In this document: positions 47,152 to 57,632 of the stretch, piece after piece
How positions within the stretch are numbered: position 1 is the stretch's first letter
How the letters are laid out: the number at the start of each line of letters is the position of its first letter
From: Devosia ureilytica
GTDB lineage: Bacteria > Pseudomonadota > Alphaproteobacteria > Rhizobiales > Devosiaceae
DNA length: 64,000 nucleotides
Assembly (NCBI RefSeq): GCF_024273195.1
Contig: NZ_JAMZCU010000003.1
Span: 186,001-250,000, forward strand
Direction: 5' to 3'
Notes under the pieces: generated by a model
Seen by the model: only the letters and a program-made list of their open reading frames with translations
What the model was told of the DNA's origin: nothing
Databases searched by the model: none
Translations under genes and position numbers: made by a program

Positions 47152-48816
47152 TCAACCGTGCTTGCGCAGGAAGGCCGGGATTTCCAGATGCTCTTTCTGT
47201 GCCGGGGCGGCCGGAGCGCGTCCCTGATTGTCCAACTGGCCGCGAGCGCCCTCGCTGGCGGGTGCTACGCGAGAAGTCCTTGCGCCGCCTGCCTCAATGG
47301 CGCTGCGGGCGGCCGCGTCGTCGGCCATGCTGGACGCCGGCTCGGCGCGAACTTCGGCCTGCTGCGGACCCAGATTGAGTCCGACATTGGACGCGAGGCG
47401 CTTGAACAGGGCCCGTGCATTGCGCGGCTCGGCGTCATGACGTTCGTGCCCATCCTGTGACCGGCGCGCAACAACCGGAAGTTCCTCGGTGCGCGGCATG
47501 CGGCGCTGACCCTCGGGGCGAGCGGCATGCGAGGGCACGTAAACGCTGGGAATCGGCTGCTCGTCGAGCACTGGCGCCTCATCCTGTTCGACCATGGACG
47601 CGGCTTCGGGCATGTAGGGCTCGACCACGATGCCATCATCTTCCTGCCCATAGGACTGGGTGGGCTGATGCGCGGCAAAGGCTTCGGCCACAGCGGCCTC
47701 GACCTGATGGCCGATTTCCTCAGCTTCGAACTCGGCCACGGGCGGCAGGGCGGCCTGTGGCACGACCGAACGTTCGGCCGGCACATGGCGCTTGACCGAA
47801 AGCGGGGTGCGTGAGGCGTGGGGCTTGGCCGGCTCCATGGCCTGGACCATGGCAGCGTCGGTGCCGGTCGCCACGACAGACACGCGCAGCGTACCGGTCA
47901 GGCTCGGATCGTAGGTCGCGCCGAGGATGATGTTACAGTCGGTGTCGACTTCCTCGCGGATACGGCTGGCAGCCTCGTCGACCTCGTAAAGGGTCAGGTC
48001 AGGACCACCGGTGATGGAAATCAGCAGGCCGCGAGCCCCCTGCATGGACACATCGTCAAGCAGCGGATTGGCAATGGCGGCCTCGGCGGCGTGTCGGGCA
48101 CGATCTTCGCCCGAGGCTTCGCCCGTCCCCATCATCGCCTTGCCCATGCCACGCATCACGGCGCGCACGTCGGCGAAGTCGAGGTTGATCAGGCCTTCCT
48201 TGACCATGAGATCGGTGATGCAGGCGACGCCCGAAAACAGCACCTGGTCTGCCATGGCGAACGCATCGGCAAAGGTGGTCTTTTCGTTGGCGACCCGGAA
48301 CAGGTTCTGGTTCGGGATAACGATCAGCGTATCGACATGGCGATGCAGCTCGTCAATGCCGTCTTCGGCCAGACGGGCGCGGCGATTGCCTTCAAAGTTG
48401 AATGGCTTGGTGACAACGCCAACAGTCAGGATGCCCTGCTCGCGGGCGGCGCGAGCCACGACTGGCGCTGCACCCGTACCGGTGCCGCCACCCATGCCGG
48501 CGGTGATAAACACCATATGCGAGCCAGAGAGATGATCGTTGATCTCATCCCAGCTCTCCTCGGCGGCCGCGCGACCCACCTCGGGGTGCGAACCAGCGCC
48601 AAGGCCTTCGGTAACGCCGACGCCGAGCTGGATGATGCGCTGCGCCTTGGACAGTGCCAGGGCCTGTGCGTCGGTATTGGCGACGACGAAATCAACACCG
48701 TCCAAACCGGACTCGATCATGTTGTTGACGGCATTGCCGCCGGCACCGCCCGTACCGAATACGGTAATGCGGGGCTTGAGTTCCTGGATGTCCGGGATGG
48801 TCAGATTGATGGTCAT
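47152..48816 (-). CDS. ftsZ: Cell division GTPase FtsZ
   Basis: This 554-residue tubulin homologue forms the Z ring at mid-cell. Nucleotide-binding segments are [14 protein letters not shown] (about 20-33) and the tubulin signature GGGTGTG (109-115); the T7 loop is [13 protein letters not shown]. The globular core ends near residue 315. A roughly 230-residue acidic/Pro/Gln-rich linker follows and the conserved C-terminal peptide [11 protein letters not shown] binds FtsA. This long tail is typical of Hyphomicrobiales FtsZ. I use the ATG at 48816. ftsZ has its own terminator and is separated from ftsA by an opposite-strand gene. Confidence 0.97.
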   Translation of the reverse strand: MTINLTIPDIQELKPRITVFGTGGAGGNAVNNMIESGLDGVDFVVANTDAQALALSKAQRIIQLGVGVTEGLGAGSHPEVGRAAAEESWDEINDHLSGSHMVFITAGMGGGTGTGAAPVVARAAREQGILTVGVVTKPFNFEGNRRARLAEDGIDELHRHVDTLIVIPNQNLFRVANEKTTFADAFAMADQVLFSGVACITDLMVKEGLINLDFADVRAVMRGMGKAMMGTGEASGEDRARHAAEAAIANPLLDDVSMQGARGLLISITGGPDLTLYEVDEAASRIREEVDTDCNIILGATYDPSLTGTLRVSVVATGTDAAMVQAMEPAKPHASRTPLSVKRHVPAERSVVPQAALPPVAEFEAEEIGHQVEAAVAEAFAAHQPTQSYGQEDDGIVVEPYMPEAASMVEQDEAPVLDEQPIPSVYVPSHAARPEGQRRMPRTEELPVVARRSQDGHERHDAEPRNARALFKRLASNVGLNLGPQQAEVRAEPASSMADDAAARSAIEAGGARTSRVAPASEGARGQLDNQGRAPAAPAQKEHLEIPAFLRKHG

Positions 48817-49052
48817 AGGTGGCCCCATAGTGGCGTGGTTGGTTAAGATTTACGCACCCATTCGTTAACTCCAGCCTAACAAGTGAGTCGGTCCGGTTAA
48901 CTTCTCTGCAAAATGCGACACGCCGGCGTTACGCATTCAGGGCACGTTAACCACGCGTGACGCCCGCTTCGCGGGGCTTGACAGGCGGCTGGGCATAACA
49001 TAACCATTTTGTCATATACCCTTTAAGTTATGCAAATGTGATGGAGAACCCA

Positions 49053-49514
49053 ATGACCAAGCTCATGCCGTGCCTGTGGTTCGACGACCGGATCGACGAT
49101 GCCATCAAGTTCTATACCGAGACCTTCAAGGACGCGCGGGTTCACGTGATCAACCGGCAGGCCCCCGACCAGCCAGCCTTCACCGCCGTCATTGAGCTGG
49201 CAGGCCAAAAATTCATGCTGCTCAATGGCGGCCCACGCTTCCCCTTCACCGAAGCGGTAAGCTTCGTGATCGACTGCGACGGCCAGGACGAGGTCGATTA
49301 CTATTGGAACCGCTTCGTCGAGAATGGCGGAGAAGAAAGCATGTGCGGCTGGTGCAAGGACCAGTTCGGGCTTAGCTGGCAGGTGGTGCCCAAGCAACTC
49401 CACGAAGCACTCGGCGGCCCCGATAGAGATGGCGCCAACCGGGCCATGCAGGCCATGCTGGGCATGCGCAAGCTGATCGTGGCTGATCTGCAGAAGGCCT
49501 ATGCGGGGGCGTAG
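49053..49514 (+). CDS. VOC superfamily protein, PhnB-like
   Basis: This 153-residue member of the '3-demethylubiquinone-9 3-methyltransferase' (PhnB-like) VOC group has a misleading family name; no methyltransferase motif is present. The pattern is LMPCLWFDDRIDDAIKFYTE, then LNGGPRFPFTEAVSFVIDC, then CKDQFGLSWQVVP. Members are probably small-molecule-binding or lyase-like enzymes. GGAGAA lies 5 bases before the ATG at 49053, so the upstream ATG/GTG is rejected. It sits on the opposite strand inside the division cluster, between ftsZ and ftsA. A candidate promoter (TTGACA at 48978) lies upstream. Confidence 0.88.
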   Translation: MTKLMPCLWFDDRIDDAIKFYTETFKDARVHVINRQAPDQPAFTAVIELAGQKFMLLNGGPRFPFTEAVSFVIDCDGQDEVDYYWNRFVENGGEESMCGWCKDQFGLSWQVVPKQLHEALGGPDRDGANRAMQAMLGMRKLIVADLQKAYAGA

Positions 49515-49550
49515 CGCGTCACTGAGTGCGGAGAAGCTTAAGAGCGTCGC

Positions 49551-50864
49551 TTAAAAGCTCGTCCGCAGCCAGTTGCCGACGCGTGCGATATAGCCGTCCG
49601 TACCTGTGAGCTTCCGCGAACCGCGGGGCTCGACATATTCCTGGGCGCAGACCTGGGGATAGACCAGCATGCCGGCCATGGTGGCGAAGGCGGCACCCTT
49701 GGCGATTTCGGGCAGGCCGGCAATGCCCATGGGACGGCCGTTGCGGACATTGCGGGCGAGGATGCGCCGCGCCACTTCGGGCAGACCCGTCATCTCGCTG
49801 GCGCCACCCGTCAGCACAAAGCGGCGGCCACACACATCCATCATGCCGGTCGCCTGCATGCGGTCACGGATGGCGGTGAGAATTTCTTCCATGCGCGGAC
49901 GCATGATGCGGGTGAGGACGGCGCGCGGAATCTGCCCCGGCGCTTCGTCATGGCTGGCCCCGACCGGCTGGATCGGGATCATCTCACGCTCGTCGGCCTG
50001 ACCAGGCAGCACCGAACCATGCAGCGTCTTGAGGCGCTCGGCATCGGCCACGCTGACGGAGAGTTGGCGTGCAATGTCGAGGGTCAGGTGATGTCCGCCA
50101 ATGGCGATGGCATCGGCATAGACCATGTGCCCGTCATTGAAGACCGAAACAGTCGTCGTGGCGCCGCCAAAGTCGACGCAGGCCACGCCAAGCTGGGCCT
50201 CGTCATCGACCAGCGTCGCCAGGCCCGAGGCATAGGGTGTGGCGACGAGCGCCTCGATCTGCAGGTGGCAGCGATGCAGCACCAGTTCGAGATTGCGCAT
50301 GGCGAGTGTTTCGGCGCTGACCACGGCAACATCGACACCCAGCTTTTCGCCGACCATGCCCTTGGGATCGCGAATGCCCTTCTGGCCATCCAATGCGTAG
50401 CCGATGGGGAGCGCGTGAATGATCGAGCGCTCCGGCCGCACCGAGCGCGAATTAACCGCCTTAAGCACGCGGAAAATGTCGGCCTTTTCCACTTCCTGCC
50501 CGTCGAGCGAGACGGCAGCCGAGAATGTTTCCGAGCCAAGGCGCCCGGCCGTGACATTGACGAGGACGCTTTCCAGCGTCAGCCCGGCGGCGCGTTCAGC
50601 CATGCCCACGACATTGCGGATGGCCTGCTCGGCTTTTTCGATATCGGTGACCACGCCGCTCTTGACGCCCGCAGCCGGGCCATAGCCGAAACCGATCACC
50701 TCGGCCGAATGCGTCCGCCCGCGCAGCGCCCGCCCCTCGGGCCGCGGTGCCAGCCGCGCAATGACGCAGCAGATCTTGGTGGAGCCGATATCGAGCACCG
50801 CCACCAGCGTCGTCTTGCCAGGCTGGACCGGCCGCAGTCGGGAAGTCATCGCATCGGTCATCAT
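49551..50864 (-). CDS. ftsA: Cell division protein FtsA
   Basis: This 437-residue actin-like ATPase tethers FtsZ to the membrane and recruits later division proteins. The phosphate-1 region is AVLDIGSTKICCVIARL, phosphate-2 is ACVDFGGATTTVSVF, and the adenosine motif is FVLTGGASEMTGL. An amphipathic C-terminal helix ends VGNWLRTSF. The start ATG overlaps the ftsQ stop as ATGA, so translation is coupled. It ends convergently 37 bp from the VOC gene. Confidence 0.96.
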   Translation of the reverse strand: MMTDAMTSRLRPVQPGKTTLVAVLDIGSTKICCVIARLAPRPEGRALRGRTHSAEVIGFGYGPAAGVKSGVVTDIEKAEQAIRNVVGMAERAAGLTLESVLVNVTAGRLGSETFSAAVSLDGQEVEKADIFRVLKAVNSRSVRPERSIIHALPIGYALDGQKGIRDPKGMVGEKLGVDVAVVSAETLAMRNLELVLHRCHLQIEALVATPYASGLATLVDDEAQLGVACVDFGGATTTVSVFNDGHMVYADAIAIGGHHLTLDIARQLSVSVADAERLKTLHGSVLPGQADEREMIPIQPVGASHDEAPGQIPRAVLTRIMRPRMEEILTAIRDRMQATGMMDVCGRRFVLTGGASEMTGLPEVARRILARNVRNGRPMGIAGLPEIAKGAAFATMAGMLVYPQVCAQEYVEPRGSRKLTGTDGYIARVGNWLRTSF

Positions 50865-51742
50865 GATTGTTCGGCGTCTTCGTCAGTCGGGTTAGGGCGC
50901 ACCGCGACGACGCTGTCGATCCGAAGATCAATCGTGGAAACGTCGCGATCAAGGAGCTGGTAGTCGTTCTGATAGGTCACGAGATGGGCCATGGCCTGGG
51001 CAACGCCCTGCTCGGGCAATTGCACCCGGAGGCCGGTGTCATAAATGAGGTCCCAACGGCGGTCGGCGATGCGCGACAGAGCCACGAGACCGTCCTGGAG
51101 CAGCGGAAAGCCATCGAGCGCGCGGATCATTACCAAGGCATCGTCGGCAGCACCATCGCCGATCACCAGAGGCAGTTCGGCATAGGCGCCCCCCGCCTCC
51201 CCGATCTGGTCGCCTCGGCCATCGATGAGGAAGGTTATGCCGTCCACCGCCCAGCGGGCGACCGGCGTTTTCTCGGTGATGACCACCGACACATCGCCCG
51301 GATAGGTCTTGCCCACGGTAACGCTGTCCACCGCCGGCAATTCTGCAATGCGCAGGCGCGCGGCTTCGACGTCGAAGGCAAGGGTGGAGGTATGCGGCTG
51401 GATGCCCAGCGCATCAAAAATTTGCTGCTCGCTGGTCAGCGTCTGGCCGGAAATCTCGATCTCGCCGATGGCAAGACCCGCCTGGGCGAAATTGCCCTGG
51501 GCAATGCCGCCGATGGTATTGGCCAGCATGCCGATGGGTTCGCGCACCTGATAGAGCACCAGACCCGTGGCCAGCACGGCCGCGATCATGACGCCACGGC
51601 GGATCGCCCTGCCGTGCAGAACCACGGCGCGATTGAAGCGATTGGTCAGCCGCTGGCGCGACGTGCGGACTGGAACAGGCAGCGCGCGCGGGTCCACCAA
51701 TCGCGCCCCGGCGAGAAAGGTCTCGCTCTTTACCTGTTGCAA
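50861..51742 (-). CDS. ftsQ: Cell division protein FtsQ
   Basis: A 293-residue bitopic protein: a cytoplasmic N-terminus of about 45 residues, one membrane helix ([17 protein letters not shown]), a POTRA domain ([20 protein letters not shown]) and an FtsQ domain ([20 protein letters not shown]). It connects cytoplasmic division proteins to septal peptidoglycan synthesis. Its start overlaps the ddl stop by 13 bp and its stop overlaps the ftsA start by 4 bp. Confidence 0.94.
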   Translation of the reverse strand: MQQVKSETFLAGARLVDPRALPVPVRTSRQRLTNRFNRAVVLHGRAIRRGVMIAAVLATGLVLYQVREPIGMLANTIGGIAQGNFAQAGLAIGEIEISGQTLTSEQQIFDALGIQPHTSTLAFDVEAARLRIAELPAVDSVTVGKTYPGDVSVVITEKTPVARWAVDGITFLIDGRGDQIGEAGGAYAELPLVIGDGAADDALVMIRALDGFPLLQDGLVALSRIADRRWDLIYDTGLRVQLPEQGVAQAMAHLVTYQNDYQLLDRDVSTIDLRIDSVVAVRPNPTDEDAEQS

Positions 51743-52650
51743 CTCGCGTCCTCCACCATCCAGGAGACCAGCTCTTCGTAGGAATGCCCAGCGTGAGCGG
51801 CCTGCTCGGGCACCAGTGATGTCTCGGTCATGCCCGGCTGGGTGTTGATTTCCAGGCAGACGAGTTCACCGTCCTCGCCCGCCGCATCGTTGTACCGGAA
51901 ATCGGTACGGGTGACGCCGCGGCAGCCGAGAGCCGCATGGGCGGCCAAAGCCATCTTCTGCACTTTGTCGTAAATTTTCGGTTTCAGCTGCGCCGGAATA
52001 ACGTGGACTGACCCGCCTTTGGCGTATTTTGCCTCGTAATTGTAAAAGTTCAGCTCCGTGACGATCTCGGTCACCCCCAGCGCCACATCGCCCATGACGG
52101 CGCAGGTCAATTCGCGCCCCGGGATATAGCGCTCAACCATCACGTCTTCGCCCGAATTCCAGTCGTCGCGCAGGATTTCCTGTGGTGGATGGCTGGTCTC
52201 GCCCTTGACGATGAACACGCCAAAGCTTGAGCCGTCGGCAATCGGCTTGATCACATAGGGCGGCGGCATGACATGGGCCCGGCCAGCCTCGGCCCGCCCC
52301 ACGATAACGTGATCGGTCACCGGCACGCCGGCGGCCTTGAGCATGATCTTGGCCTGATGCTTGTCCATGGCCAGGGCCGAGGCCAGCACCCCCGAATGGG
52401 TATAGGGAATTTCCAGCAGCTCCAGCAGCCCCTGGATCATGCCGCTTTCGCCGAACGGGCCATGGAGCGCGTTGAAGACCACGTCGGGCTTGAGCTGGAC
52501 CAGCACATTGGCGATGTCGCGGCCCACATCGACTTCGGTGACCTTGTAGCCAGCATTGCGCAGAGCGGCAGCGCAGCCAGCCCCGGAGCTGAGCGAAACC
52601 GGGCGCTCGTTGGACCATCCCCCCATGAGCACGGCGACATGTTTGGTCAT
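51730..52650 (-). CDS. ddl: D-alanine--D-alanine ligase
   Basis: A 306-residue ATP-grasp enzyme making the D-Ala-D-Ala dipeptide for peptidoglycan. The N-terminal [15 protein letters not shown] is the first substrate loop; [20 protein letters not shown] is the D-Ala binding signature. [17 protein letters not shown] is the ATP-grasp segment and [22 protein letters not shown] gives Mg ligands (E, N). GGAGGA precedes the ATG. It is separated from murC by 181 bp of palindromic repeat, where murB normally sits. Confidence 0.96.
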   Translation of the reverse strand: MTKHVAVLMGGWSNERPVSLSSGAGCAAALRNAGYKVTEVDVGRDIANVLVQLKPDVVFNALHGPFGESGMIQGLLELLEIPYTHSGVLASALAMDKHQAKIMLKAAGVPVTDHVIVGRAEAGRAHVMPPPYVIKPIADGSSFGVFIVKGETSHPPQEILRDDWNSGEDVMVERYIPGRELTCAVMGDVALGVTEIVTELNFYNYEAKYAKGGSVHVIPAQLKPKIYDKVQKMALAAHAALGCRGVTRTDFRYNDAAGEDGELVCLEINTQPGMTETSLVPEQAAHAGHSYEELVSWMVEDASCNR

Positions 52651-52689
52651 GGGGTTGTCCTCCTCACAAAACCAGGTGTGCGGAAAGAT

Positions 52690-52799
52690 ACCCCCACCCT
52701 TGATCCTTCCTCACAAGGGGGAGGGAGACGATGAACACTGACGTCGCAGTCCTGCGCCTCCCTCCCCTTGATGGGGAGGGAATGAGGGTGGGGTGAAGG
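52690..52799. repeat. Class 1 palindromic repeat, long copy
   Basis: It begins ACCCCCACCCTTGATCCTTC, then CACAAGGGGGAGGGAGACG and GATGAACAC, then GCGCCTCCCTCCCCTTGATG and GGGAGGGAATGAGGGTGGGG. The order and most bases match the copy at 36055. It occupies the gap between murC and ddl. Confidence 0.8.
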
Positions 52800-52831
52800 G
52801 GCGAACTCGGGCGCAGCGATGAACACCATCA

Positions 52832-54247
52832 TCACTCGCCCTGCCCCATCAGGGCCTCAAGCTCGCCCGGCAATGCCGCCGCCCATTGCGTGATATTGCC
52901 CGCGCCAAGACACACGACGTAATCGCCCTCGGCCACGCGCGAGGCGAGCAAGGGCGCCAGTGCTTCAGGCCGGTCGATGACACGGGCGTCGCGATGGCCG
53001 CGGGCGCGGATGCGGTTGACCAGTTCTTCATGGGTAACACCCGGCAGCGGCTGCTCGCCTGCGGCGTAGATCGGCGCGACGATAACGGTGTCGGCATCGT
53101 TGAAGCAGGCGGCGAAATCATCGAACAGGTCATGGACACGGCTATAGCGGTGTGGCTGCACCACGGCGATGACATCGCGTCGGGCCGACTGCCGCGCGGC
53201 CCTGAGCACCGCAGCGATTTCCACCGGGTGATGGCCGTAATCATCGATGATGGAAACGCCGCCGACCTCGCCGGTCTTGGTGAAGCGGCGCTTCACCCCG
53301 GTGAACTCGCGCAAGCCCTTGCGGATGGCCTCGGCCGGCACATGCAGCTGGTCAGCCACCGCAATGGCAGCAATGGCGTTGAGGGCGTTGTGAATGCCGG
53401 GCATGGGCAGTTCCAGCCCGTCGATCCGCAGATTGGTCTGGCGGATGCGGTCGCGGATTTCGACGGCAAAGTGCTGCACGCCGCCACGGTTTTCGAGATC
53501 GGTCAACCGCACGTCGGCCTGCGGATTCTGGCCATAGGTGATGACGCGACGGTCGCGGATTTCGCCCACCAGCGCCTGCACCTCTGGATGATCCAGGCAC
53601 ATCACCGCAAAGCCATAGAAGGGCACATTCTCGACGAATTGGTGGAACGCCTTCTTCACCCCTTCGAAATCGCCGTAATGGTCAAGATGCTCGGGGTCGA
53701 TATTGGTCACCACGGCAACGTCCGCAGGCAGTTTGACGAAGGTACCGTCGCTTTCGTCTGCCTCCACCACCATCCATTCACCGCCGCCCAGCCGGGCATT
53801 GGTACCATAGGCGTTGATGATCCCGCCATTGATAACGGTAGGATCAAGGTTACCCGCATCGAGCAAGGTCGCGACCAGCGTTGTGGTCGTGGTCTTGCCA
53901 TGCGTACCGCCAATGGCAATGGCGGTCTTGAAGCGCATGATCTCGGCCAGCATTTCGGCGCGGCGCACCACCGGCAGGGCGCGGGCGCGCGCGGCGATCA
54001 GCTCGGGATTGTCCTTCTTGATCGCCGAGGAGATGACCACGACTTCGGCCTTGCCCAGATTATCGCCATTCTGGCCGATCTCGACGGTAATGCCCATGTC
54101 GCGCAGGCGCTGCACATTGGGATTGAGCGAGGCGTCGGACCCCTGCACCACATAGCCCTGGTTATGCAGGATTTCGGCAATTCCGCTCATGCCGATGCCG
54201 CCAATGCCGATGAAATGAACCGGCCCGATATTGCGGGGCATCTTCAT
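52832..54247 (-). CDS. murC: UDP-N-acetylmuramate--L-alanine ligase
   Basis: This 471-residue Mur ligase adds L-Ala to UDP-MurNAc. The N-terminal Rossmann motif is [15 protein letters not shown]; the P-loop [12 protein letters not shown] has Lys118; DESDGTF and [11 protein letters not shown] are family motifs, and the C-terminal domain has [12 protein letters not shown]. Its start ATG overlaps the murG stop (ATGA). Length is typical. Confidence 0.97.
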   Translation of the reverse strand: MKMPRNIGPVHFIGIGGIGMSGIAEILHNQGYVVQGSDASLNPNVQRLRDMGITVEIGQNGDNLGKAEVVVISSAIKKDNPELIAARARALPVVRRAEMLAEIMRFKTAIAIGGTHGKTTTTTLVATLLDAGNLDPTVINGGIINAYGTNARLGGGEWMVVEADESDGTFVKLPADVAVVTNIDPEHLDHYGDFEGVKKAFHQFVENVPFYGFAVMCLDHPEVQALVGEIRDRRVITYGQNPQADVRLTDLENRGGVQHFAVEIRDRIRQTNLRIDGLELPMPGIHNALNAIAAIAVADQLHVPAEAIRKGLREFTGVKRRFTKTGEVGGVSIIDDYGHHPVEIAAVLRAARQSARRDVIAVVQPHRYSRVHDLFDDFAACFNDADTVIVAPIYAAGEQPLPGVTHEELVNRIRARGHRDARVIDRPEALAPLLASRVAEGDYVVCLGAGNITQWAAALPGELEALMGQGE

Positions 54248-55362
54248 GGTGTGGGTCTCCCTTCGATCTGGGTATGTTTGCCGCCCAGCATCTCCGCCAG
54301 GTCAGCCAGCTTTTCGACGGCACGGGGTTGTCCCAGCGACAGCGCGGCCGCAGCGGCGCGCGTCAGGCGGGGGGGATCGGTCAACAGCGCGTGAAGTCGA
54401 GTGGCAAGCGATTGCGGTGAAAGCGTGGCCTGCTCGGCCACCCAGCCGCCACCGCCCTCTTCCATGAAGAGGCCATTGTGCTTCTGGTCTGAATCCAGCG
54501 CACCGGGCAGCGGAATGAGAATGGCCGGCCGGCCGATGACGCAGAGTTCGGTAATGGTGGAGGCCCCTGCCCGGCCGATCACCAGATGGGCACTGGCGAT
54601 GCGCGCCGGAAGGTCGGGAATGAAAGCTGCGAGTTCGACGCTGGTGCGAGACTGGCGGTAGCTCTCGGCAACGCGGTCGATGTCTTCGGCGCGCGCCTGC
54701 TGCACGATCTGCAGCCGGTTGCGCAAGTCGTCGGGCAAGAGCGCAATCGCTGCTGGAACGATGTCGGACAGTGCCCGCGCGCCCTGGCTGCCGCCGGTTA
54801 CGACGAGGCGGATAGGGCCCTTACCATCCAGCGGTGGATAGGCTTTGCCGGCCAAAGGCCGCACCAGGTCGCGCACCGGATTGCCCGTTACGACCTTTTC
54901 GAGGTTGGATTGATCGGCAAAGCGCGTGTTCGGAAAGCTCATGGCCAGGATATCGGCAAAGCGCGCCAGGGCCCGGTTGGCCCGGCCCATTACCGCGTTC
55001 TGTTCATGCAGGATGCCGGGAATGCCGAGCAGGTTTGCCGCAATGAACGGCGGGAAGGTGGGATAGCCGCCAAAGCCGATCACGGCGTCGGGGCGCACCT
55101 TGCGCAACTTGCCCCAGGCCGTGCCGATGCCGCGCATGATCGTCAGCGCCGCGCCCGCCAGTTTCAGCGGATTGGCGCCCGAGGGCGTTGCCGCGGGAAC
55201 AATGTGGATCTGCCGGGCCGGGAAATCGGCGCCATAGCTGGCGACACGATGATCGGTCATCAGTTCGACAGCGTGGCCGCGCCGGATCAATTCCTGAGCC
55301 AGCGCCATGGCCGGAAACAGGTGCCCCCCCGTTCCGCCTGCGATGAGGACGAATGTTTTCAT
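54244..55362 (-). CDS. murG: MurG, lipid II-forming GlcNAc transferase
   Basis: This 372-residue GT28 glycosyltransferase adds GlcNAc to lipid I on the cytoplasmic face of the membrane, giving lipid II. N-terminal glycine loop [14 protein letters not shown]; second loop [10 protein letters not shown] with [13 protein letters not shown]-terminal [12 protein letters not shown] and the donor motif [14 protein letters not shown]. It is coupled by ATGA overlaps to both ftsW upstream and murC downstream. Confidence 0.97.
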   Translation of the reverse strand: MKTFVLIAGGTGGHLFPAMALAQELIRRGHAVELMTDHRVASYGADFPARQIHIVPAATPSGANPLKLAGAALTIMRGIGTAWGKLRKVRPDAVIGFGGYPTFPPFIAANLLGIPGILHEQNAVMGRANRALARFADILAMSFPNTRFADQSNLEKVVTGNPVRDLVRPLAGKAYPPLDGKGPIRLVVTGGSQGARALSDIVPAAIALLPDDLRNRLQIVQQARAEDIDRVAESYRQSRTSVELAAFIPDLPARIASAHLVIGRAGASTITELCVIGRPAILIPLPGALDSDQKHNGLFMEEGGGGWVAEQATLSPQSLATRLHALLTDPPRLTRAAAAALSLGQPRAVEKLADLAEMLGGKHTQIEGRPTP

Positions 55363-56525
55363 TCGGCGGGGGCTACCACGGCGCTGCGGTAGGTGGGAAG
55401 GCCTGTGACCATGCGCTCCTCAGGCTTGGTGCGGGTCATGGCCAGCATCAGACCCATGCCAAAGGCCACCGCGAGCATGGACGTGCCGCCGTAGGACACG
55501 AACGGCAAGGTCATGCCCTTGGGCGGGATGAGATTGAGGTTCACCGCCAGGTTGATGCCCGACTGCATGGCGAACTGCACCGCAATGGTCGAAGCGGCAA
55601 GGCGCGCAAACAGGCTCGTCTGCCGCTGCGCGGCGATCATGGCGCGCACGACGATAAAGGCGATGAGGCTGACCAGGCCCATGCAGAAGAGAATGCCGAA
55701 TTCGCCCGCAGCGGCCGAGAACACATAGTCGGCATGAGCGTCGGGGATGAGCTTCTTGGCGATGGATTCGCCTGGCCCGCGACCGAACCAGCCGCCTTCC
55801 ATCAGCGACTGCAGGGCGCGGTCGATCTGATAGGTATTGCCGCCGCCATCGGGGTTGAGGAAGGTATCAATACGGCTGGCAAAGTGCGGGAAGAACGCAT
55901 AGGCGCCCACCAGAAGCCCGCCGGCGGCACCGGCCAGGCCAATGATGATCCACCAGGAAATGCCCGAGAAAAACAGCAGCACCGCCCAAGTCGCCATGAC
56001 GAGCGCGGTCTGCCCCAGGTCCGGCTGCAGCAGCAGGGCCGCAACGATCAGCCCCATCAGAAGCATGGTGATCAGCCGGCCGGGCACATTGCGATGAATC
56101 ATATATTCCGAGATCAGCCAGGCGCCGATGACGGCAAAGGCCGGCTTGACGAATTCGGAGGGCTGGATCGACTGGCCTGCAAAGGACATCCAGCGCCGCG
56201 CGCCCTTGACCTCGGTGCCAAAGCGCAGCGTCGCCCAGAGCAGCACGGTCATAACGATCAGTGTGCCCAGGGCGGCAAACCGCGCCTGGCGGTGGCTCAA
56301 GAGAGAAGTTGCAAGCATCACCGGCACGGCGACCAGACAAAACATCGCGTGGCGAATGACGAAGTGCCATTCGTCGAGCCCGATGCGTTCGGCCACCGCC
56401 GGGCTGGCACCGAAGCTGAGCACCATGCCGCAGGCCAGGAGCATGATGAGCGCCCCGAGCAGTTCGCGGTCAATCGACCACCACCACTCGGCAAGCGGGG
56501 TTTTTTCGGCGCGGGAGAAGATCAT
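55359..56525 (-). CDS. ftsW: Septal peptidoglycan glycosyltransferase FtsW
   Basis: A 388-residue SEDS-family membrane protein with ten predicted helices that polymerises lipid II with FtsI. Family motifs: RRWMSFAGQSIQPSEFVKPA, LLLQPDLGQTALVM, and near the C-terminus NLIPPKGMTLPFVSYGGTSM. It begins the ftsW-murG-murC run. The gene upstream is a DUF4394 gene with its own terminator, so ftsW probably needs a promoter between 56526 and 56617; I found no strong consensus there. Confidence 0.96.
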   Translation of the reverse strand: MIFSRAEKTPLAEWWWSIDRELLGALIMLLACGMVLSFGASPAVAERIGLDEWHFVIRHAMFCLVAVPVMLATSLLSHRQARFAALGTLIVMTVLLWATLRFGTEVKGARRWMSFAGQSIQPSEFVKPAFAVIGAWLISEYMIHRNVPGRLITMLLMGLIVAALLLQPDLGQTALVMATWAVLLFFSGISWWIIIGLAGAAGGLLVGAYAFFPHFASRIDTFLNPDGGGNTYQIDRALQSLMEGGWFGRGPGESIAKKLIPDAHADYVFSAAAGEFGILFCMGLVSLIAFIVVRAMIAAQRQTSLFARLAASTIAVQFAMQSGINLAVNLNLIPPKGMTLPFVSYGGTSMLAVAFGMGLMLAMTRTKPEERMVTGLPTYRSAVVAPAE

Positions 56526-56617
56526 GGGGGCGGACCGGATACGCGATACAAACTGGCGCCCAGTGTAGCCGCGCTTTGGTTACCGATTTGCCAAGGGCAT
56601 TTGCGTTTTGCGAATCC

Positions 56618-56649
56618 GCAAAAGAAAGGCCCCGGCATTTGCCGAGGCC
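56618..56649 (-). terminator. Rho-independent terminator after the DUF4394 gene
   Basis: On the minus strand, GGCCTCGGCA pairs with TGCCGGGGCC (10 bp with one G-U) around a 2-nt loop, followed by TTTCTTTT. It stands between the DUF4394 gene and ftsW, in the middle of the division cluster. Confidence 0.85.
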
Positions 56650-56725
56650 CACTCCTGCGTCACAGGTTGATGCAAGCAACGAGCGGGACCGCAAAAGGTT
56701 TCAGCGCCCGCCTGCCGGATTGGGA

Positions 56726-57517
56726 CTACTGGAGGATGGCGATGTCGGTGATCATGCCATCGACGCCTTCGATGGCGCCCCGGCTTTCGGCCGCTCCGGT
56801 TTCAAGATCGACGGTGAACAGTTCATTGTCGATGGTGAGATAGGCGGTGTTGGTCAGGTCCTCGGTCGAGGCAATGTCAAAGCCATAGGCCGAACCACCA
56901 TCGACTCCGAGCTTGCCGATAGCGGCCAGCACGCCATCATTGGGCGAAATCTGCTGGATCAGCGCCACGATGGTCGCGTCGATGTCATACATCGCGGTCG
57001 CTTCGGGCTTGCCGATGGAATTGATGTAGGATGCGGCAACGATGGCGGGGGTCTCGCCGGCGTGCATGTCGGCATCCTCGTAGGCCAGCGAGCCATCGAC
57101 TGTCACCATGCCATCATCGACATTGACGCGATGATTGGTGCCATCGAGCGACATCAGGCGCAGGCGGTCGGCCATCGGGTTGAAATCGACAATGGCGCCT
57201 TCGTAGCTTGGCAGCTTTTCCGAAAGCGTCGACTTGACGGTAGCCGCACCCGAGGCGGTGTCGATGGTGACGACCTCGCCGCCAAGGGTCACGCCGTAAA
57301 GCATCTTGTCGGCAGGACGCACATCGATGCCGGCCAGCGCATCGACGCCGGTGACGACCATGGTGCCCGACACGGCGCGTGTTTCGGTATCGAACATGAT
57401 GAGCATCGTGCCGCCAACCAGGCCAACAGCGGGAGCGGCAAGGGCGGCGGATGTGGAGGCGGCGGCGCTTACAAGAAGGGCGGTGGCTGTCAGGGCCAGG
57501 CGTGCAGATGCAATCAC
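56726..57517 (-). CDS. DUF4394 domain secreted protein
   Basis: A 263-residue protein with a signal peptide (RLALTATALLVSAAASTSAA) and a single DUF4394 beta-propeller-like domain: GIDVRPADKMLYGVTLGGEV, TIDTASGAATVKSTL, VDFNPMADRLRLMSLDGTNH, VNVDDGMVTVDGSLAYEDAD and ISPNDGVLAAIGKLGVDGGS. The domain's function is unknown. The GTG at 57517 has GAGGAGA 7 bases upstream. It lies between mraY and ftsW, the usual place of murD, and has its own terminator. It has no similarity to Mur ligases (no P-loop). Confidence 0.9.
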   Translation of the reverse strand: MIASARLALTATALLVSAAASTSAALAAPAVGLVGGTMLIMFDTETRAVSGTMVVTGVDALAGIDVRPADKMLYGVTLGGEVVTIDTASGAATVKSTLSEKLPSYEGAIVDFNPMADRLRLMSLDGTNHRVNVDDGMVTVDGSLAYEDADMHAGETPAIVAASYINSIGKPEATAMYDIDATIVALIQQISPNDGVLAAIGKLGVDGGSAYGFDIASTEDLTNTAYLTIDNELFTVDLETGAAESRGAIEGVDGMITDIAILQ

Positions 57518-57632
57518 GTCAGTTCTCCTCGGTTCGTGGCACGCCCTGAGGCGCACCACCAAATGGCTGTGACGAACATTCGTCGCCAACAGCTACGGGG
57601 AGACTGCGGGGGAAGTTTCGGTACCCTGACGA

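Noticed and set aside
52886..54394. 502-aa open frame opposite murC
   Set aside because: Shadow of murC in antisense.
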